Origin: Flaccisagitta enflata | Lineage: Eukaryota > Chaetognatha > Sagittoidea > Aphragmophora | NCBI GenBank assembly: GCA_965153355.1 | Contig: OZ231126.1 | Location: 14,942,001 to 15,006,000, forward strand | Length of the DNA: 64,000 nucleotides | Direction of reading: 5' to 3' | In this document: positions 33,104 to 44,386 of the stretch, in pieces | Position numbering within the stretch: position 1 is the stretch's first letter | Layout: every line of letters starts with the position of its first letter | Program-made: the position numbers and the translations under genes | The notes under the pieces: model-generated | The model's database searches: none | What the model saw: only the letters and a program-made list of their open reading frames with translations | Told to the model about the DNA's origin: nothing

Positions 33104-33800
33104 GTCCATCAAATCCCACCCTGATGGGAAAAAAACACCTAACGCCACTTTATCCCACTCCACCCACCTACACAGTCCATCAAATCCCACCCTGATGGGA
33201 AAAAAACACCTAACGCCACTTTATCCCACTCCACCTACCTACACAGTCCATCAAATCCCACCCTGATGGAAAAAAACTAACACCACTTTATCCCACCCAC
33301 CTACACAGTCCATCAAATCCCACCCCGATGGGAAAAAACACCTAACGCCACTTTATCCCACTCCACCTACCTACACAGTCCATCAAATCCCACCCTGATG
33401 GAAAAAAACACCTAACACCACTTTATCCCACTCCACCCACCTACACAGTCCATCAAATCCCACCCTGATGGGAAAAAAACACCTAACGCCACTTTATCCC
33501 ACTCCACCCACCTACACAGTCCATCAAATCCCACCCTGATGGGAAAAAAACACCTAACGCCACTTTATCCCACTCCACCCACCTACACAGTCCATCAAAT
33601 CCCACCCTGATGGGAAAAAAACACCTAACGCCACTTTATCCCACTCCACCCACCTACACAGTCCATCAAATCCCACCCTGATGGTAAAAAAACACCAAAC
33701 GCCACTTTATCCCACTCCACCTACCTACACAGTCCATCAAATCCCACCCTGATGGGAAAAAAACACCTAACGCCACTTTATCCCACTCCAACCACCTATA
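33104..33800. repeat. Minisatellite, about 70-bp unit, 10 copies
   Basis: CAGTCCATCAAATCCCACCC recurs every 60-72 bp, each followed by GATGGGAAAAAAACACC and ACTTTATCCCACTCCACC. Frames across it are repeat by-products. Confidence 0.95.
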
Positions 33801-34540
33801 CCCTGCTCCCCCTTTAGGGCCACTACACTGTTTTCCCTCCAATTCATAATCAACCAAGCAGGGTAACAGGTATAACTGACCATATTGCCCTTGGGCGACC
33901 TGTTCACTAGTCTTCTTTGGCCACCAATCTGCCTTCACTAAGCTCTCAGCAGCCCTAATATCAGCCATTAGAAGTCTCTCCAGCCTTAAGAAGCTCCAAG
34001 ACTAGAAATCCACCCTCTCAAACCTCAAAGTAGCTTTTTGGGCAGCGCACTCAAAGGGCCGATGTCCTGTAGAACACAGGGGGGATTTTCCAGACGGCCT
34101 TCCTTCCAACCTTGCGTCCTTCCATCCGTCCGCAAATTTGCCCTTCCAGCCCTCAACTTAGCCCTCCAGGCCCCAAATCAGCCTTCCATGCTTCAAATCA
34201 GCCACCCCCACCTCAAATATGGCCTCCAAACCTCAAATCTGCCCTCCAGACCTTCAATTAGTCCTCCAAGCAACAAATCAGCCCTCCATGGCTCAAATTT
34301 GTTCTCCACACCTCAAATCTGGTCTCCAAGCCTTAATTCTACCCTCTAGCCTTCAAATATGCCTTCAAGGCCTAAATCAGTCATCTAAGGCCTGAAATAT
34401 GTCCCCTCAGGACGTCTGGATATTCCCCCGGTGTTCTACAGGACATTGGCTCCTGGGGACTGAGAGGGCAGATTTTAAGCCAGAGAGGGTCTGGGGGGAC
34501 GGACAGACAGACAACTGAACAAACAGACAAACAAAAGTCC
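33801..34540. repeat. Family 2 elements
   Basis: GATGTCCTGTAGAACACAGG at 34060 and TGTTCTACAGGACATTGGC at 34430 frame about a dozen CAGCCCTCCAGACCTCAAAT-type units; a partial copy precedes at 33801-33900. Confidence 0.75.
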
Positions 34541-34860
34541 TTGATTGGAGGCCTTGGTCTGGATAGGAGCGTTCTAAAGGTGTAAGAGAACTGATCTCGA
34601 GATTGAAAGAACTGATTTCAGGCCTATGGGGGTTATTTCAAAAACTGTAAGAGCTGATTTCAGGCATAAGCAGGTTGAATAAGGGTAAGCCAGGGGGGAC
34701 AGATAGATTTACAGAAGTATGAAAATTCAACCCCCCCCCCATGTCCTAGAGAATATCCAGACCTATAGAGATTTGGGGTTTGGAGGTACCAAAGAGTTGC
34801 AATTCTTGAAAGGTCTGATTTGAGGTTTGACAGGGACACACCTAGTACAAACACAAACAA

Positions 34861-34861
<1 letters not shown>

Positions 34862-34937
<76 letters not shown>
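34862..34937. repeat. (CA)n microsatellite
   Basis: Uninterrupted CA. Confidence 0.95.
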
Positions 34938-34939
<2 letters not shown>

Positions 34940-35360
34940 AAGCCAACTGAAAAAAAAACTAGAAAAGATAACTCTCATATTTGCCATATTTTTTAGAATT
35001 TCAAACCCAATATGCTTTTTGGTCTAGTTCATTATGGACAATAAAATTTTCAGGGAATGTTATACTAACAAGAATCAACAAATTTAGCCCATTGTCGCCA
35101 TCCTAATCGAAAATTGAGTGTTCTTGAATCGGCGTATTGATGATTGATCATTTAACCAACCTGGTCAGTGGTCACTCAATTGACCTGTGGTATTGATTCT
35201 CTCCATCCCATTGTGATTCAAAAGACTGGGACGACGCGTGCCGTCGCTCCTCGACCTCGAAATCAACCTCGAATCGGGCAGATCCAAGCAAGGCCAAGTT
35301 AAAACCATTGAGTGCGCCTCGCTCTTGAAGAATATGCAAATGAACGTTATAAATGTATGA

Positions 35361-35510
35361 TTGAATGAATGAATGAATGAATGAATGAATGAATGAATGA
35401 ATGAATGAATGAATGAATGAATGAATCAATCAATGAATGAATCAATGAATGAATCAATGAATGAATAAATGAATGAATGAATCAATGAATGAATCAATGA
35501 TTGAATGAAT
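35361..35510. repeat. (TGAA)n tetranucleotide repeat
   Basis: Pure TGAA to about 35425, then mixed TGAA/TCAA. Confidence 0.95.
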
Positions 35511-35537
35511 GAAAGACATCGACATCAGCTGATATTT

Positions 35538-35830
35538 GTAGCGGACACGCAACTCATAAGAGACTATGTCTGTTGGTCTGTTGGTTCGTTGGTCCACCCA
35601 TCACGCTCGAGTTGAAAACGCGCTTTTATGATGCTGCAGTTGTTATATTGTGTGTTTGAGTGTGTGTTTGGTAGAGGGGCTGTGGTGGGTTTGGGGTGAG
35701 GCTGGGGGTTGGATGCCCCTACCCACCCGTCCGCAACGATATTGTGACCCCGCGTCACTTGTTCTCAAATTAAACGTTTGCGTGACCAACCGACCAACCA
35801 CCTGACGGACATGACCTCTTCTAGATGCGC
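35538..35830 (+). repeat. MITE-1 copy (rearranged)
   Basis: GTAGCGGACACGCAACT start, then a GTGTGTTTGGTAGAGGGG-rich expansion, CCCCTACCCACCCGTCCGC, and an opposite-oriented CGACCAACCACCTGACGGAC end instead of CCGGCCTTGTT. Confidence 0.6.
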
Positions 35831-35916
35831 ACATAAAGAAGTAGAGGAGTCTTGTCAGCATAGTCAACCACCTAAAGAGAGAATATTGAGAAACAAAGTT
35901 CAGGCTGCATATTCTT

Positions 35917-36377
35917 AGTCGCGTGAACGCGACTCTAGAAGCCGCTATGTTGGTCTGTCGGTCGGTCTGTCAGTCGGTTTGTAACTTTTTTGAAATAAGG
36001 CCTAAATCCTCATTTTAAAGGTACTTTAAGGTACTTTAGGGTACTTTAAGGTACTTTAGGGTACTTTGGGGGACTTTGGGGTACTATAAGTATCTAAGAG
36101 TACTATAGGTTACTTAAGGTACTTTTGGGTACTTTAGGGTACATTTTGTACTTAAGGGTACTCTAGGGTACTTAAGGTACTTTAGGGTCGTTTAGCGTAC
36201 TTAGGGGTACTATAGGGTACTTAACATACTTAAGGTACCTTTACTTTTATCACCTTTACCTTTGTTACCTTTACTTTTAATACCTTAATTACCTTTATTA
36301 CCTTTATTACCTTTTTTACATTTATTACCTTAATTACCTTTATTACCACGCGACTAAGGTTTGTTGACCTTGTTTTT
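35917..36377 (+). repeat. MITE-1 copy expanded by 10-bp and 9-bp minisatellites
   Basis: AGTCGCGTGAACGCGACT start; about 20 GGTACTTTAG units (36020-36240), then TTACCTTTA units (36240-36345), ACGCGACTAAGG and GACCTTGTTTTT end. Confidence 0.8.
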
Positions 36378-36693
36378 CCTTTGTGTCAATTGTAAAGGTC
36401 CGTAACAAACCAATTAATGTAACTCTTGATTCCGTCTAGTAAGGTTTTGATTAAAATCAACTTAAATTGAATGAATGATGGGAATAAAAGGACTTGATGA
36501 GAAGAATGAGGCGGACTCTTGCTCTATCATCAGATGTTGAGATATGGTCGTTCAAAAGAGACCTGCATTTGATCGCTTGCAATAACCGCGATAAAGACAG
36601 AAAAAGACGAAATCGAATTCCATCGCCTTTTTTCTCTTATCGCATCTCAGAATGAATGAATAAATAATGGGTCTGATCTGATCTTATCGCTCT

Positions 36694-36821
<128 letters not shown>

Positions 36822-37009
36822 GTTAGAATCAAGATTGTTGATCTTGAAATTGCATTGTTGGTGCTAACTGTTTTAGAGTAAGAGTTCATGCAGTTCATGT
36901 ACGGTTCAGCCTGTTATGTTCGTCGGTCCGTCAATCCTGTGTCTATCCGGAGATTTGTTTCCATTGAGGTCGATGTTCGTTTGTATTTGGTTTGTTTGTT
37001 TTTTTCTTT

Positions 37010-37049
37010 GTGTGTGTGTGTGTGTGTATGTGTGTGTTCGTGCGTGTAT

Positions 37050-37120
<71 letters not shown>
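37010..37120. repeat. (GT)n microsatellite, left half
   Basis: GT tract that resumes on the other side of the inserted element at 38509. Confidence 0.95.
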
Positions 37121-37123
<3 letters not shown>

Positions 37124-38508
37124 CGGCGTAGGGCAGGAAAAAGGGCAGGGGCGTCAGGCCCCAATCTGTGTCCGACTCAATACTGTGTCCGACTTACTAT
37201 TTTATTGCTTTTATTCATATAACAGTTAAAAAAGTGGGTAAATAACATGTAGTATAATCGTTGCAGGGGAGGGGTGCAAGTTTCAATACAGAGGAAGAAA
37301 ACAGATGAGATATCACTTGATGGTTTTGATAAAGAAAATCATGGAAAAAAAAAGAAAAAAAAAAGAGAAAGTTTAAAAAATGAAAAAATAATTTGCTAGG
37401 ATAAAAGAAATTAAAAAAAATAGATTGAGGATAATAAAAAGTTTCATCATGTGAAAAAAATTCATCAGATAAAAAAATATTTACAAAAAAAATATAAAAA
37501 GTTGAAAAATTCTAAGAGATGAAAAAAAAATATAAATGAAAAAAAATTGAATAAAATTCTTTTAAAAATTTTTAAATGTTTTAATAATTAAGATTATTTA
37601 CTGATCTTAGACTGCGTGCCTCCCCTGGCCATATTTCCCTAAGGGAAATCTATCTCAGTAACATTCATTTCTACTCATTTTATTGTATTTTTTAGCATCT
37701 ATTTAAAACTGTCTTTGTTACTACAGTGACTCAAATCTGTTACTTCTACACTCTTTTATTTTGACTAAGAACCTTGTTTATAAGAACATTGAGGCTCAGA
37801 TATAAAAAAAAATAAGAACAATCTGAAGAACATCATCAGCCTCAAAATGTGAGAAAGTAAAAACATTCATACAAAAAAATTGTGGAACTGATATTGTTTA
37901 TTTGTGATATGTAAGTGACTTCACTCTTCAAAATTTGATTTGTTTATAATCAATATTTTGGTTCTCAAATCCTTTCAATTGACAATCAGAGTTAGGTACT
38001 AGATAAAAGAACATTCCTGTATGTGCTAGCAATTGGAAAAATAATAACATCTTAAGAACAGTTTGAGCCTCAAATTGCGGTAAAAATAAGAACACTGAGC
38101 CTCAGAAAAAAATAACATAAGAAAAAAAAGTGTAGTGCCGGCACAGTTTCTCAGGTTCAACGGGACAAAACGACCATACTTTCTTTCCCACTTTCTTTCC
38201 TCTCCCATTTCTTCCTTCTTTCTTTCTCTCATTCTTTTTATTTTTCTTTTTTTTTTTCTATCTTTATTTTTCTTTCTATCTTTATTTCTCTCTTTTTCTT
38301 TTTTTTTCTTTCTTTCTTTCTTTCTTTCTTTTCCTGTCAAACTTTTTTTTCAGTCCCTTTTTTTTCTCTTTTTCAGCCTCTTTTCCTTTATTTTTTTTTT
38401 TATTTTTTTAGCAATTGTATCAGACTGCCATCTGTGTCGGACTGCCATCTGTGTCCGACTGTAGGGGCGTCAGCTGACGCCCCTGACGCCCCTCCTCCTA
38501 CGCCGCTG
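37121..38508. mobile_element. hAT-like non-autonomous element inserted in a (GT)n tract, 1.39 kb
   Basis: CAGCGGCGTAGG at the left and its exact inverse CCTACGCCGCTG at the right, both abutting TGTGTGTG, so the 8-bp duplication would be GTGTGTGT. Subterminal CTGTGTCCGACT repeats occur at both ends. The interior is A/T-rich with GTTTATAAGAACATTGAGGC pieces related to family 3 and a (TTTC)n block; no transposase. Confidence 0.75.
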
Positions 38509-38539
38509 TGTGTGTGTGTGTTGATAGGTGGAACAATAT

Positions 38540-38540
<1 letters not shown>

Positions 38541-38634
<94 letters not shown>

Positions 38635-38660
38635 CGTGTGTGTGTGCGTGTGTGGATGTT
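38541..38660. repeat. (GT)n microsatellite
   Basis: Mostly GT with GTGC interruptions at the end. Confidence 0.9.
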
Positions 38661-38703
38661 TGTGTGAATTTGCTTATGCGTAACACTTTGATTTAAAATC
38701 AAC

Positions 38704-38909
38704 TAGGCCAGATATACGGCCAATAAGTAGTCGCTTGCAGGCGGACTGGGGCAACAATGCTGGTGGGCAGGAGTAGTATGTGGGCGGGCGGGAACTGTTA
38801 TGGTTGGGTAGGAGCAACAAATGTTTAGAAAACACCATTCCGGTCGATTTCGCGTCATCCAAAACTTCGCATTAGCAACTCCCTCTTTAGAGTCGCTTAC
38901 AAAGCGACT
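38704..38909 (-). repeat. MITE-1 copy (diverged)
   Basis: AGGCCAGATATACGGCCAAT to GTCGCTTACAAAGCGACT. Confidence 0.7.
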
Positions 38910-39262
38910 AAAAACACAAATATTTAAATCGTAATTGATACGTAATTGATACGTAATTGATACGTAATATTTGTCCAAATGCATGAAACCATGCGCATAA
39001 CACAACTTATCTAACATGTTTACACCGCCTCATGGCCCCAAGAAGCTCACTCACTGCCCCTCCCTCTTCTAAAAATCCATAACATGTTAAAATGAGTTGA
39101 GACCTCCGCATCATCAAACCCTCCTTTTTGGTTCGTTCTTATCATCTTTGGAAAATCAAGAAATGGTTCGTGACTAAAACGAGGCCTTCGACTTTTAATG
39201 AATGCGAGGAAATGCAAAAACAGGCTGCAAGGCCGACAAATGCCTGCAAGCGGGGTTTTCTC

Positions 39263-39369
<107 letters not shown>

Positions 39370-39689
39370 GCAAGGTTCTTTTCATATTTCATGGATTTGC
39401 AACGATCAATCTCATTCGCTATCTTTGTCTCTTTCTTTAATTTTCTCGTCGCTTTCTTTGTCTCTTCTTCTTCTCATTGGCTGTTCTTGTTTATTCCTCC
39501 TCATTTCTCGACGGCCTTTGTCTCTCATCTCTAATTTCTCACTCGTTATCTTTTTCTCCCTTCTCATCGTTTGACTTAAAACGTCCCCAAGGAGTGACGC
39601 CTCACTATCTGTCTATCTGTCATTATGTTTTTGTCTGTCCCCCCTTTGTACGTCTTCGTCCTTTCTTTTTTCTATCCCGCCGTCTCTCT

Positions 39690-39891
<202 letters not shown>

Positions 39892-40055
39892 CCCTATCTG
39901 TCTGTTTCTGTCTATATTTGTCTCTGTATGTCTCTGTCTATCTTTCTTCTGTCATCTGAGTTAGGCACGTAACGCGTACCCTCGCTACGCGCTAGGGGGC
40001 CCCCTTTTGTTATTTTCATAACGAAAATCGAAAAAGACATAATCTTGAGTGCAAA

Positions 40056-40772
40056 TACACTCATTTTTTTTTATAAGCACCTCGTTTATAAGCACGCCCA
40101 GCTTCAGATATTGGGAAAATTTAAACACATTGCTAAGCACGCTCCACGCTGGGATTTCTGATTAAAAAAAAATGTTGTGAATTTCCAAAAATATGTCATT
40201 TTTTAGACATTTTTGGTTGAAATTTCACAAAAACCACTAGAAGCTTTGATAGAAATTAAAATCATCTATAATATCAATCTGTCAGTACATTCAGGATTTT
40301 GGTACTGATAGAAAAAAAATGAATTTCTAATAATATTTAAGAATATTATTGCTTAGATGTTATTGTTATAAAACTTTAACGCTGCAACAAGGACCACCAA
40401 AAAAAAATAATATCATAATATTAAGTAACACTAAAAATCTAAAAACATATATATCAAATCAACATACTAATCTCATCCCATGATTTATATGGAAATAGGA
40501 CAATGTCAGTAAAAAATATTGTATACTTTTTTTTATCAAAATGTATTTATTACTGTATTTTATACTATACTTTATTCTATACTATGCAATACTCAATGCT
40601 ATACTGTTTTCTTTACCCAACTGTGTACTTTGTTTTATACTGAATTGGACAATTACTACTGATAAATCATAAGCAAGCATTTAAGCACATTTCAGCCTCG
40701 AAAATGAGATTTTGCTAAGCACACTCAGCCTCAGCCAAAAAAAGTGCGTGCTTATATAAAAAAAAAAGTGTA
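40056..40772. mobile_element. Family 3 TIR element, 717 bp
   Basis: TACACTCATTTTTTTTTATA then AGCACCTCG at the left; GTGCTTATATAAAAAAAAAA then GTGTA at the right. The interior repeats TAAGCACGCCCAGCTTCAG and AGCACACTCAGCCTCAGCC. Very A/T-rich, no coding frame. Flanking 39960-40055 is unique. Confidence 0.65.
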
Positions 40773-41000
40773 TTCTTCTTTTTTTTTCTTGACGAAAGCA
40801 AGAAAGAAGCACGTTTCCACTTTTCAGGCCATGAACACATTACCTAATGGTATCTGATACAATGATACATGTAGACCATCTATTCATGGCCTACTTGCCC
40901 CATCGCGTATAGCCACCCAACTGAGACAGAAACAGAGAGACACGAAGACAGCGCAAACTTAACGAGAGAGACAGTAAGACAATGCATACAGAAAGAGAGA

Positions 41001-42169
41001 ACCAAGTTCAGAGACATTCCGCGCTTCAATCTTGGTTCTATAAAAGAAAAATTTAGAAATAACTGTAAAACTCTTATAAGTAAAATTTCTAAAAAATTTA
41101 AAATCCCTCATTCAGCATTAAAACTATGGAAAAAATGTATCATTTCTAATTTTGATGAAAAATTACAATCAATTGCTAAAAATATAAGATTTAATGTACC
41201 CACATTAAGCAAAAGATCATGTTTGAATGAATTAAAGAGGTTACAAGAAAAATTCATCATTACCGTAGTTGACAAAGCAGCCGGCAACTATGCTTTTACT
41301 TGTAAAAAATTTTACTTCTTAAAATTAGCTGAAGAATTAGGCTTAAACAACCCAACACCGGGTAATGAAACTTATTTATTTTGCCCTGATAGTGAACAAG
41401 ATGTTTGCGATAGACTAAAAAATGATCTTTTAAGATTCTCAATCACTCCCCCTAGCTCACAGCTCAACCTAGCTGTTCTATATCAAACTCCTAAATTTCA
41501 TAAAAACCCACCAAAAATGAGATATATCGCCGGTAATGTGAATACTGTAACTTCCATGCTAGATGATAAAGTAGCCAAGATCCTGAAGATGTGCAAATCA
41601 CACTTTCGAAACCTCTGTAAAGTTTATGAGAGCTACTCTGGTATAAAATACTGCTTTGATGTCGAGACTAGCACTGAAGTGAAGGATATGTTTGATAGTG
41701 CGTACGGTTCAGTTACTTCCATCTCCATTAATGATTTCTCCACACTATACACTTTGTTTGATCATGATCATCTGCTTTCCAACATCCGATGGCTGCTTGA
41801 CACTTTGAGTAAAAATAGTGGTAAGAGTTGTATCAAGATTGATTATGATAAGGCACGTTGGGTTTCCAATGCTAGTGACTCAGATTCTTACACAGTTGGT
41901 GAGGTTTTGGATATGGTTTCTTTCTTGGTTAAAGAAACTTATATAAAGGATTTTGGTCACATCTGTCAGCAAGTTAAAGGTATTATCATGGGTGGCAAAA
42001 TTTCAGGTTGGCTCTCTGACTGCTCTCTGATGGTTGATGAATTTCGCTACATTAAATCTAAGGTCTCCTCTGGTTTAAGGGAAGATGCTAGCAAGCTTAA
42101 GTTCTTCAGACGTTATAGAGATGATTGCACTACCCTTAACTGTCCCAACTTCATTGATATTGCCAAAGA
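41001..42169 (+). pseudogene. Reverse transcriptase of a Penelope-like-type retroelement, 5' part (interrupted)
   Basis: The frame is open from about 40880 and conserved-looking from 41001 (TKFRDIPRFNLGSIKEKF). RT motifs in order: FIITVVDKAAGNYAF (a DKxxG motif as in Penelope-like RTs), LYQTPKFHKNPPKMRYIAG, SISINDFSTLYTLFD (motif A Asp), KGIIMGGKISGW (the G.xMG motif) and the catalytic FFRRYRDD at 42108-42125. The frame breaks at CCAAAGA (42163-42169), where a 2.2-kb element is inserted; reading on gives an unrelated tail to a stop at 42309. The other half resumes at 44387. No GIY-YIG endonuclease, gag or protease frame lies upstream. The family assignment is by motif order and is moderate; it may be a distinct clade. 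Confidence 0.65.
42163..42169. repeat. 7-bp target-site duplication, left
   Basis: CCAAAGA, repeated at 44380-44386. Confidence 0.7.
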
Positions 42170-43077
42170 TAGGTATATGAAGTATTTTTTTCAGGATTTT
42201 AAAAACTCTCTACCGTCCTTGTTTTCTCATTATATAGGTGCCGATGGGTGTAAAAACCAAGGATATAGACATTTTTTGGCAAAAAAATCAATTTCTAGCT
42301 GTTTAGCATGAATAAAAAGTAGGTGCTAAATTCCGAGCATTTTTTGAGGCCTCTTGTTTTGCTTTTTTTTTTCATTATACACCATTAGCGATCAATTCCC
42401 ATTGCCATTTTTTGTATTTGGCATAAAGCCATGTGAAAATGCTTTGATTCAAGCCCAACCGGGGGTCGCTAGCTCATTTCGTTGAAGAGATAAACCAATA
42501 TGAAGCCAAAGGTGTCGAGAAGAGAATGGACAAATTTCAGTTGATTTGGTGAGCTGTCTTGTTTCCTGAATAACTTCTAAACGAATTCAGCCACAGACCT
42601 GGGATTGGTCTAGTTTGAAAGATATTCGTCAGTAGATTATGAAAAATGGTATTTTCCAATCAGAGATCCTCAGGGGGCTATATCAAAGGGTCTCAACAAA
42701 GTAAAATGGTAATTGTTATCAACGACTGCATTTTATGTTACTGTATCATTTTCCTTTGTTTCTGCAATTGCTAGTCGCATGATACATAATTCTATAAGCC
42801 ACTTAGGCCAGTCAGCCTGTTGGTATGGCAGTTTATTGGTCTATCCGTTAGTCTGTCACATATTCCTTTCCTGAGGTTTTACACATCTTTTTTTTCTTCA
42901 TTTCATAGCTCTTGTAAATGTCAACCATTTCAGCTATTCTTTTGATTTATTTCATTCATTTCATTTTCATTCATTACATTTTCATTTATTTCATTTTCAT
43001 TCATTTAATTTTCATCCATTCCATTGTCATTTCATTTTCATTCATATCATTTTGATTCATTTCATTTGTTTCTGACT

Positions 43078-43348
43078 TAAACTCGAAAAAAGTTCAAACT
43101 CGAAAAAAGTTCAAACTCGAAAAAAGTTCAAACTCGAAAAAAGTTCAAACTCGAAAAAAGTTCAAACTCGAAAAAAGTTCAAACTCGAAAAAAGTTCAAA
43201 CTCGAAAAAAGTTCAAACTCGAAAAAAGTTCAAACTCGAAAAAAGTTCAAACTCGAAAAAAGTTCAAACTCGAAAAAAGTTCAAACTCGAAAAAAGTTCA
43301 AACTCGAAAGAAGTTCAAACTCGAAAAAAGTTCAAACTCGAAAAAAGT
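43078..43348. repeat. 17-bp minisatellite (AAACTCGAAAAAAGTTC)
   Basis: About 16 nearly perfect copies head to tail. Confidence 0.97.
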
Positions 43349-43365
43349 TTTTCTGACTCTGCGTT

Positions 43366-43570
43366 ATTGTTTCGACTCGGCGTTGTTGTTCCGACTCGGC
43401 GTTGTTGTTCCGACTCTGCGTTGTTGTTCCGACTCGGCGTTGTTGTTCCGACTCGGCGTTGTTGTTCCGACTCGGCGTTGTTGTTCCGACTCGGCGTTGT
43501 TGTTCCGACTCGGCGTTGTTGTTCCGACTCGGCGTTGTTGTTCCGACTCGGCGTCGTTGTTCCGACTCCG
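43366..43570. repeat. 19-bp minisatellite (CGGCGTTGTTGTTCCGACT)
   Basis: About 11 copies; the first ones carry a CTGCG variant. It shares the CGACTC core with the adjacent 17-bp array. Confidence 0.97.
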
Positions 43571-43682
43571 TTTAGACCTATCAGCCATTTCATTCATACC
43601 TTGTTCCTTTTTATCATATCATTCATCACACTTTTTTTTTCTTGTTATGTCATTCATTCATTCATTCGTTCTTCTCTTACTT

Positions 43683-43687
<5 letters not shown>

Positions 43688-43764
<77 letters not shown>
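43688..43764. repeat. (CT)n microsatellite
   Basis: Uninterrupted CT. Nothing gene-like was seen in 43765-44379. Confidence 0.95.
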
Positions 43765-43765
<1 letters not shown>

Positions 43766-44379
43766 ACGAAGAAAACTTATTTTCCCAATAAAACGGTCAA
43801 TGCCATTGGAAAAAGTGTGAAATTTAGATCATTTTCCTTCTTTTACGTATCTCCTGCCATGACTGAAAGCTGCATGAATGATATTTGGTTACTGGCAATC
43901 GAGGAAATTTCGTTAGATTGCAAGCAATGACTTGGTTGCGTCGAAAGAAAACAAAAAAAAACACGGCTGAAGAACGAAGATGAAAAAAATCACAATACCG
44001 GTTACGTTTGGTTTTACAAAATCGCTTCCTGACAAACTCTGACGCAAAGAAAAAAAAATCTGAAAAGTGATTGAAAAAGCTCTCGTTTGGGGTCGTCGGG
44101 TGCGCAATGCAAGGAAACGGGTAGACTTGACAGGAAGGCGTGAGAGGGGAAAGAAAGAAAGATTGAATTAAAAATGATACTTCCCGACGTCAAAAAGTTT
44201 TGAAAAGCGCACCATCTGAAAGAGCACAAAAAGATCTTCCGGGTGCATATTTCATTTAGGATGATTTTACAATTTTGATCGATTTTTCGGGTCTTTCCAC
44301 AAACTCAATGAGCCGCAATTTTCCGTCGTTTCGTTCCGAAAATAATTTCAAGCGCGATTCGAATTACTTGTAAAACCTA

Positions 44380-44386
44380 CCAAAGA
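44380..44386. repeat. 7-bp target-site duplication, right
   Basis: CCAAAGA followed directly by the resumed RT reading frame (GAG ATT TAT CCT). Confidence 0.7.

Larger units (their letters stand above)
31756..35136. mobile_element. Foldback TIR element acting as a repeat nest, 3.4 kb
   Basis: TACGCCGAATCATGAACACT at 31756 pairs with the inverse of 35117-35136. The arms stay similar for about 150 bp through CAATTTTCGATTA, GGCGACAATGGGCT and AACATTCCCTGAAA. TA at each end may be the target duplication. Inside are (GT)n, (CA)n, family 2 elements and a 70-bp minisatellite; no transposase was seen. Confidence 0.7.
42170..44379. mobile_element. TIR element inserted in the RT gene, 2.2 kb
   Basis: The ends TAGGTATATGAAGTATT and (inverse of the right end) TAGGTTTTACAAGTAAT agree at 11 of 17 bases, and both are flanked by CCAAAGA. 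Removing the insert with one CCAAAGA restores an uninterrupted RT frame. The interior contains a truncated MITE-1 piece (about 42771-42862), a TTCATT-rich stretch, two minisatellites and a (CT)n tract, with no transposase. A GT-AG intron reading does not keep frame. Confidence 0.6.

Noticed and set aside
32515-33190. LKSALSGLKSALSGL-type frames
   Set aside because: Translations of the 20-bp family 2 units; the same frames occur at 58.8-59.4 kb.
33098-33800. CRISPR-like regularly spaced repeat
   Set aside because: Units are directly contiguous about 70-bp repeats without unique spacers, in a eukaryotic genome.
41001-42311. LINE or LTR retrotransposon RT
   Set aside because: Motifs are DKxxG, MGG and YRDD with no flanking APE endonuclease, RNase H, integrase or long terminal repeats.
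43315-43930. RVGTTTPSRNNNAESEQQ repeat frames
   Set aside because: Translation of the 19-bp minisatellite; 19 residues equals three units.
42169-44386. Intron in the RT gene
   Set aside because: The only GT near the break (AG/GTATAT) and the AGs on the far side do not restore frame, whereas removing one CCAAAGA copy does.
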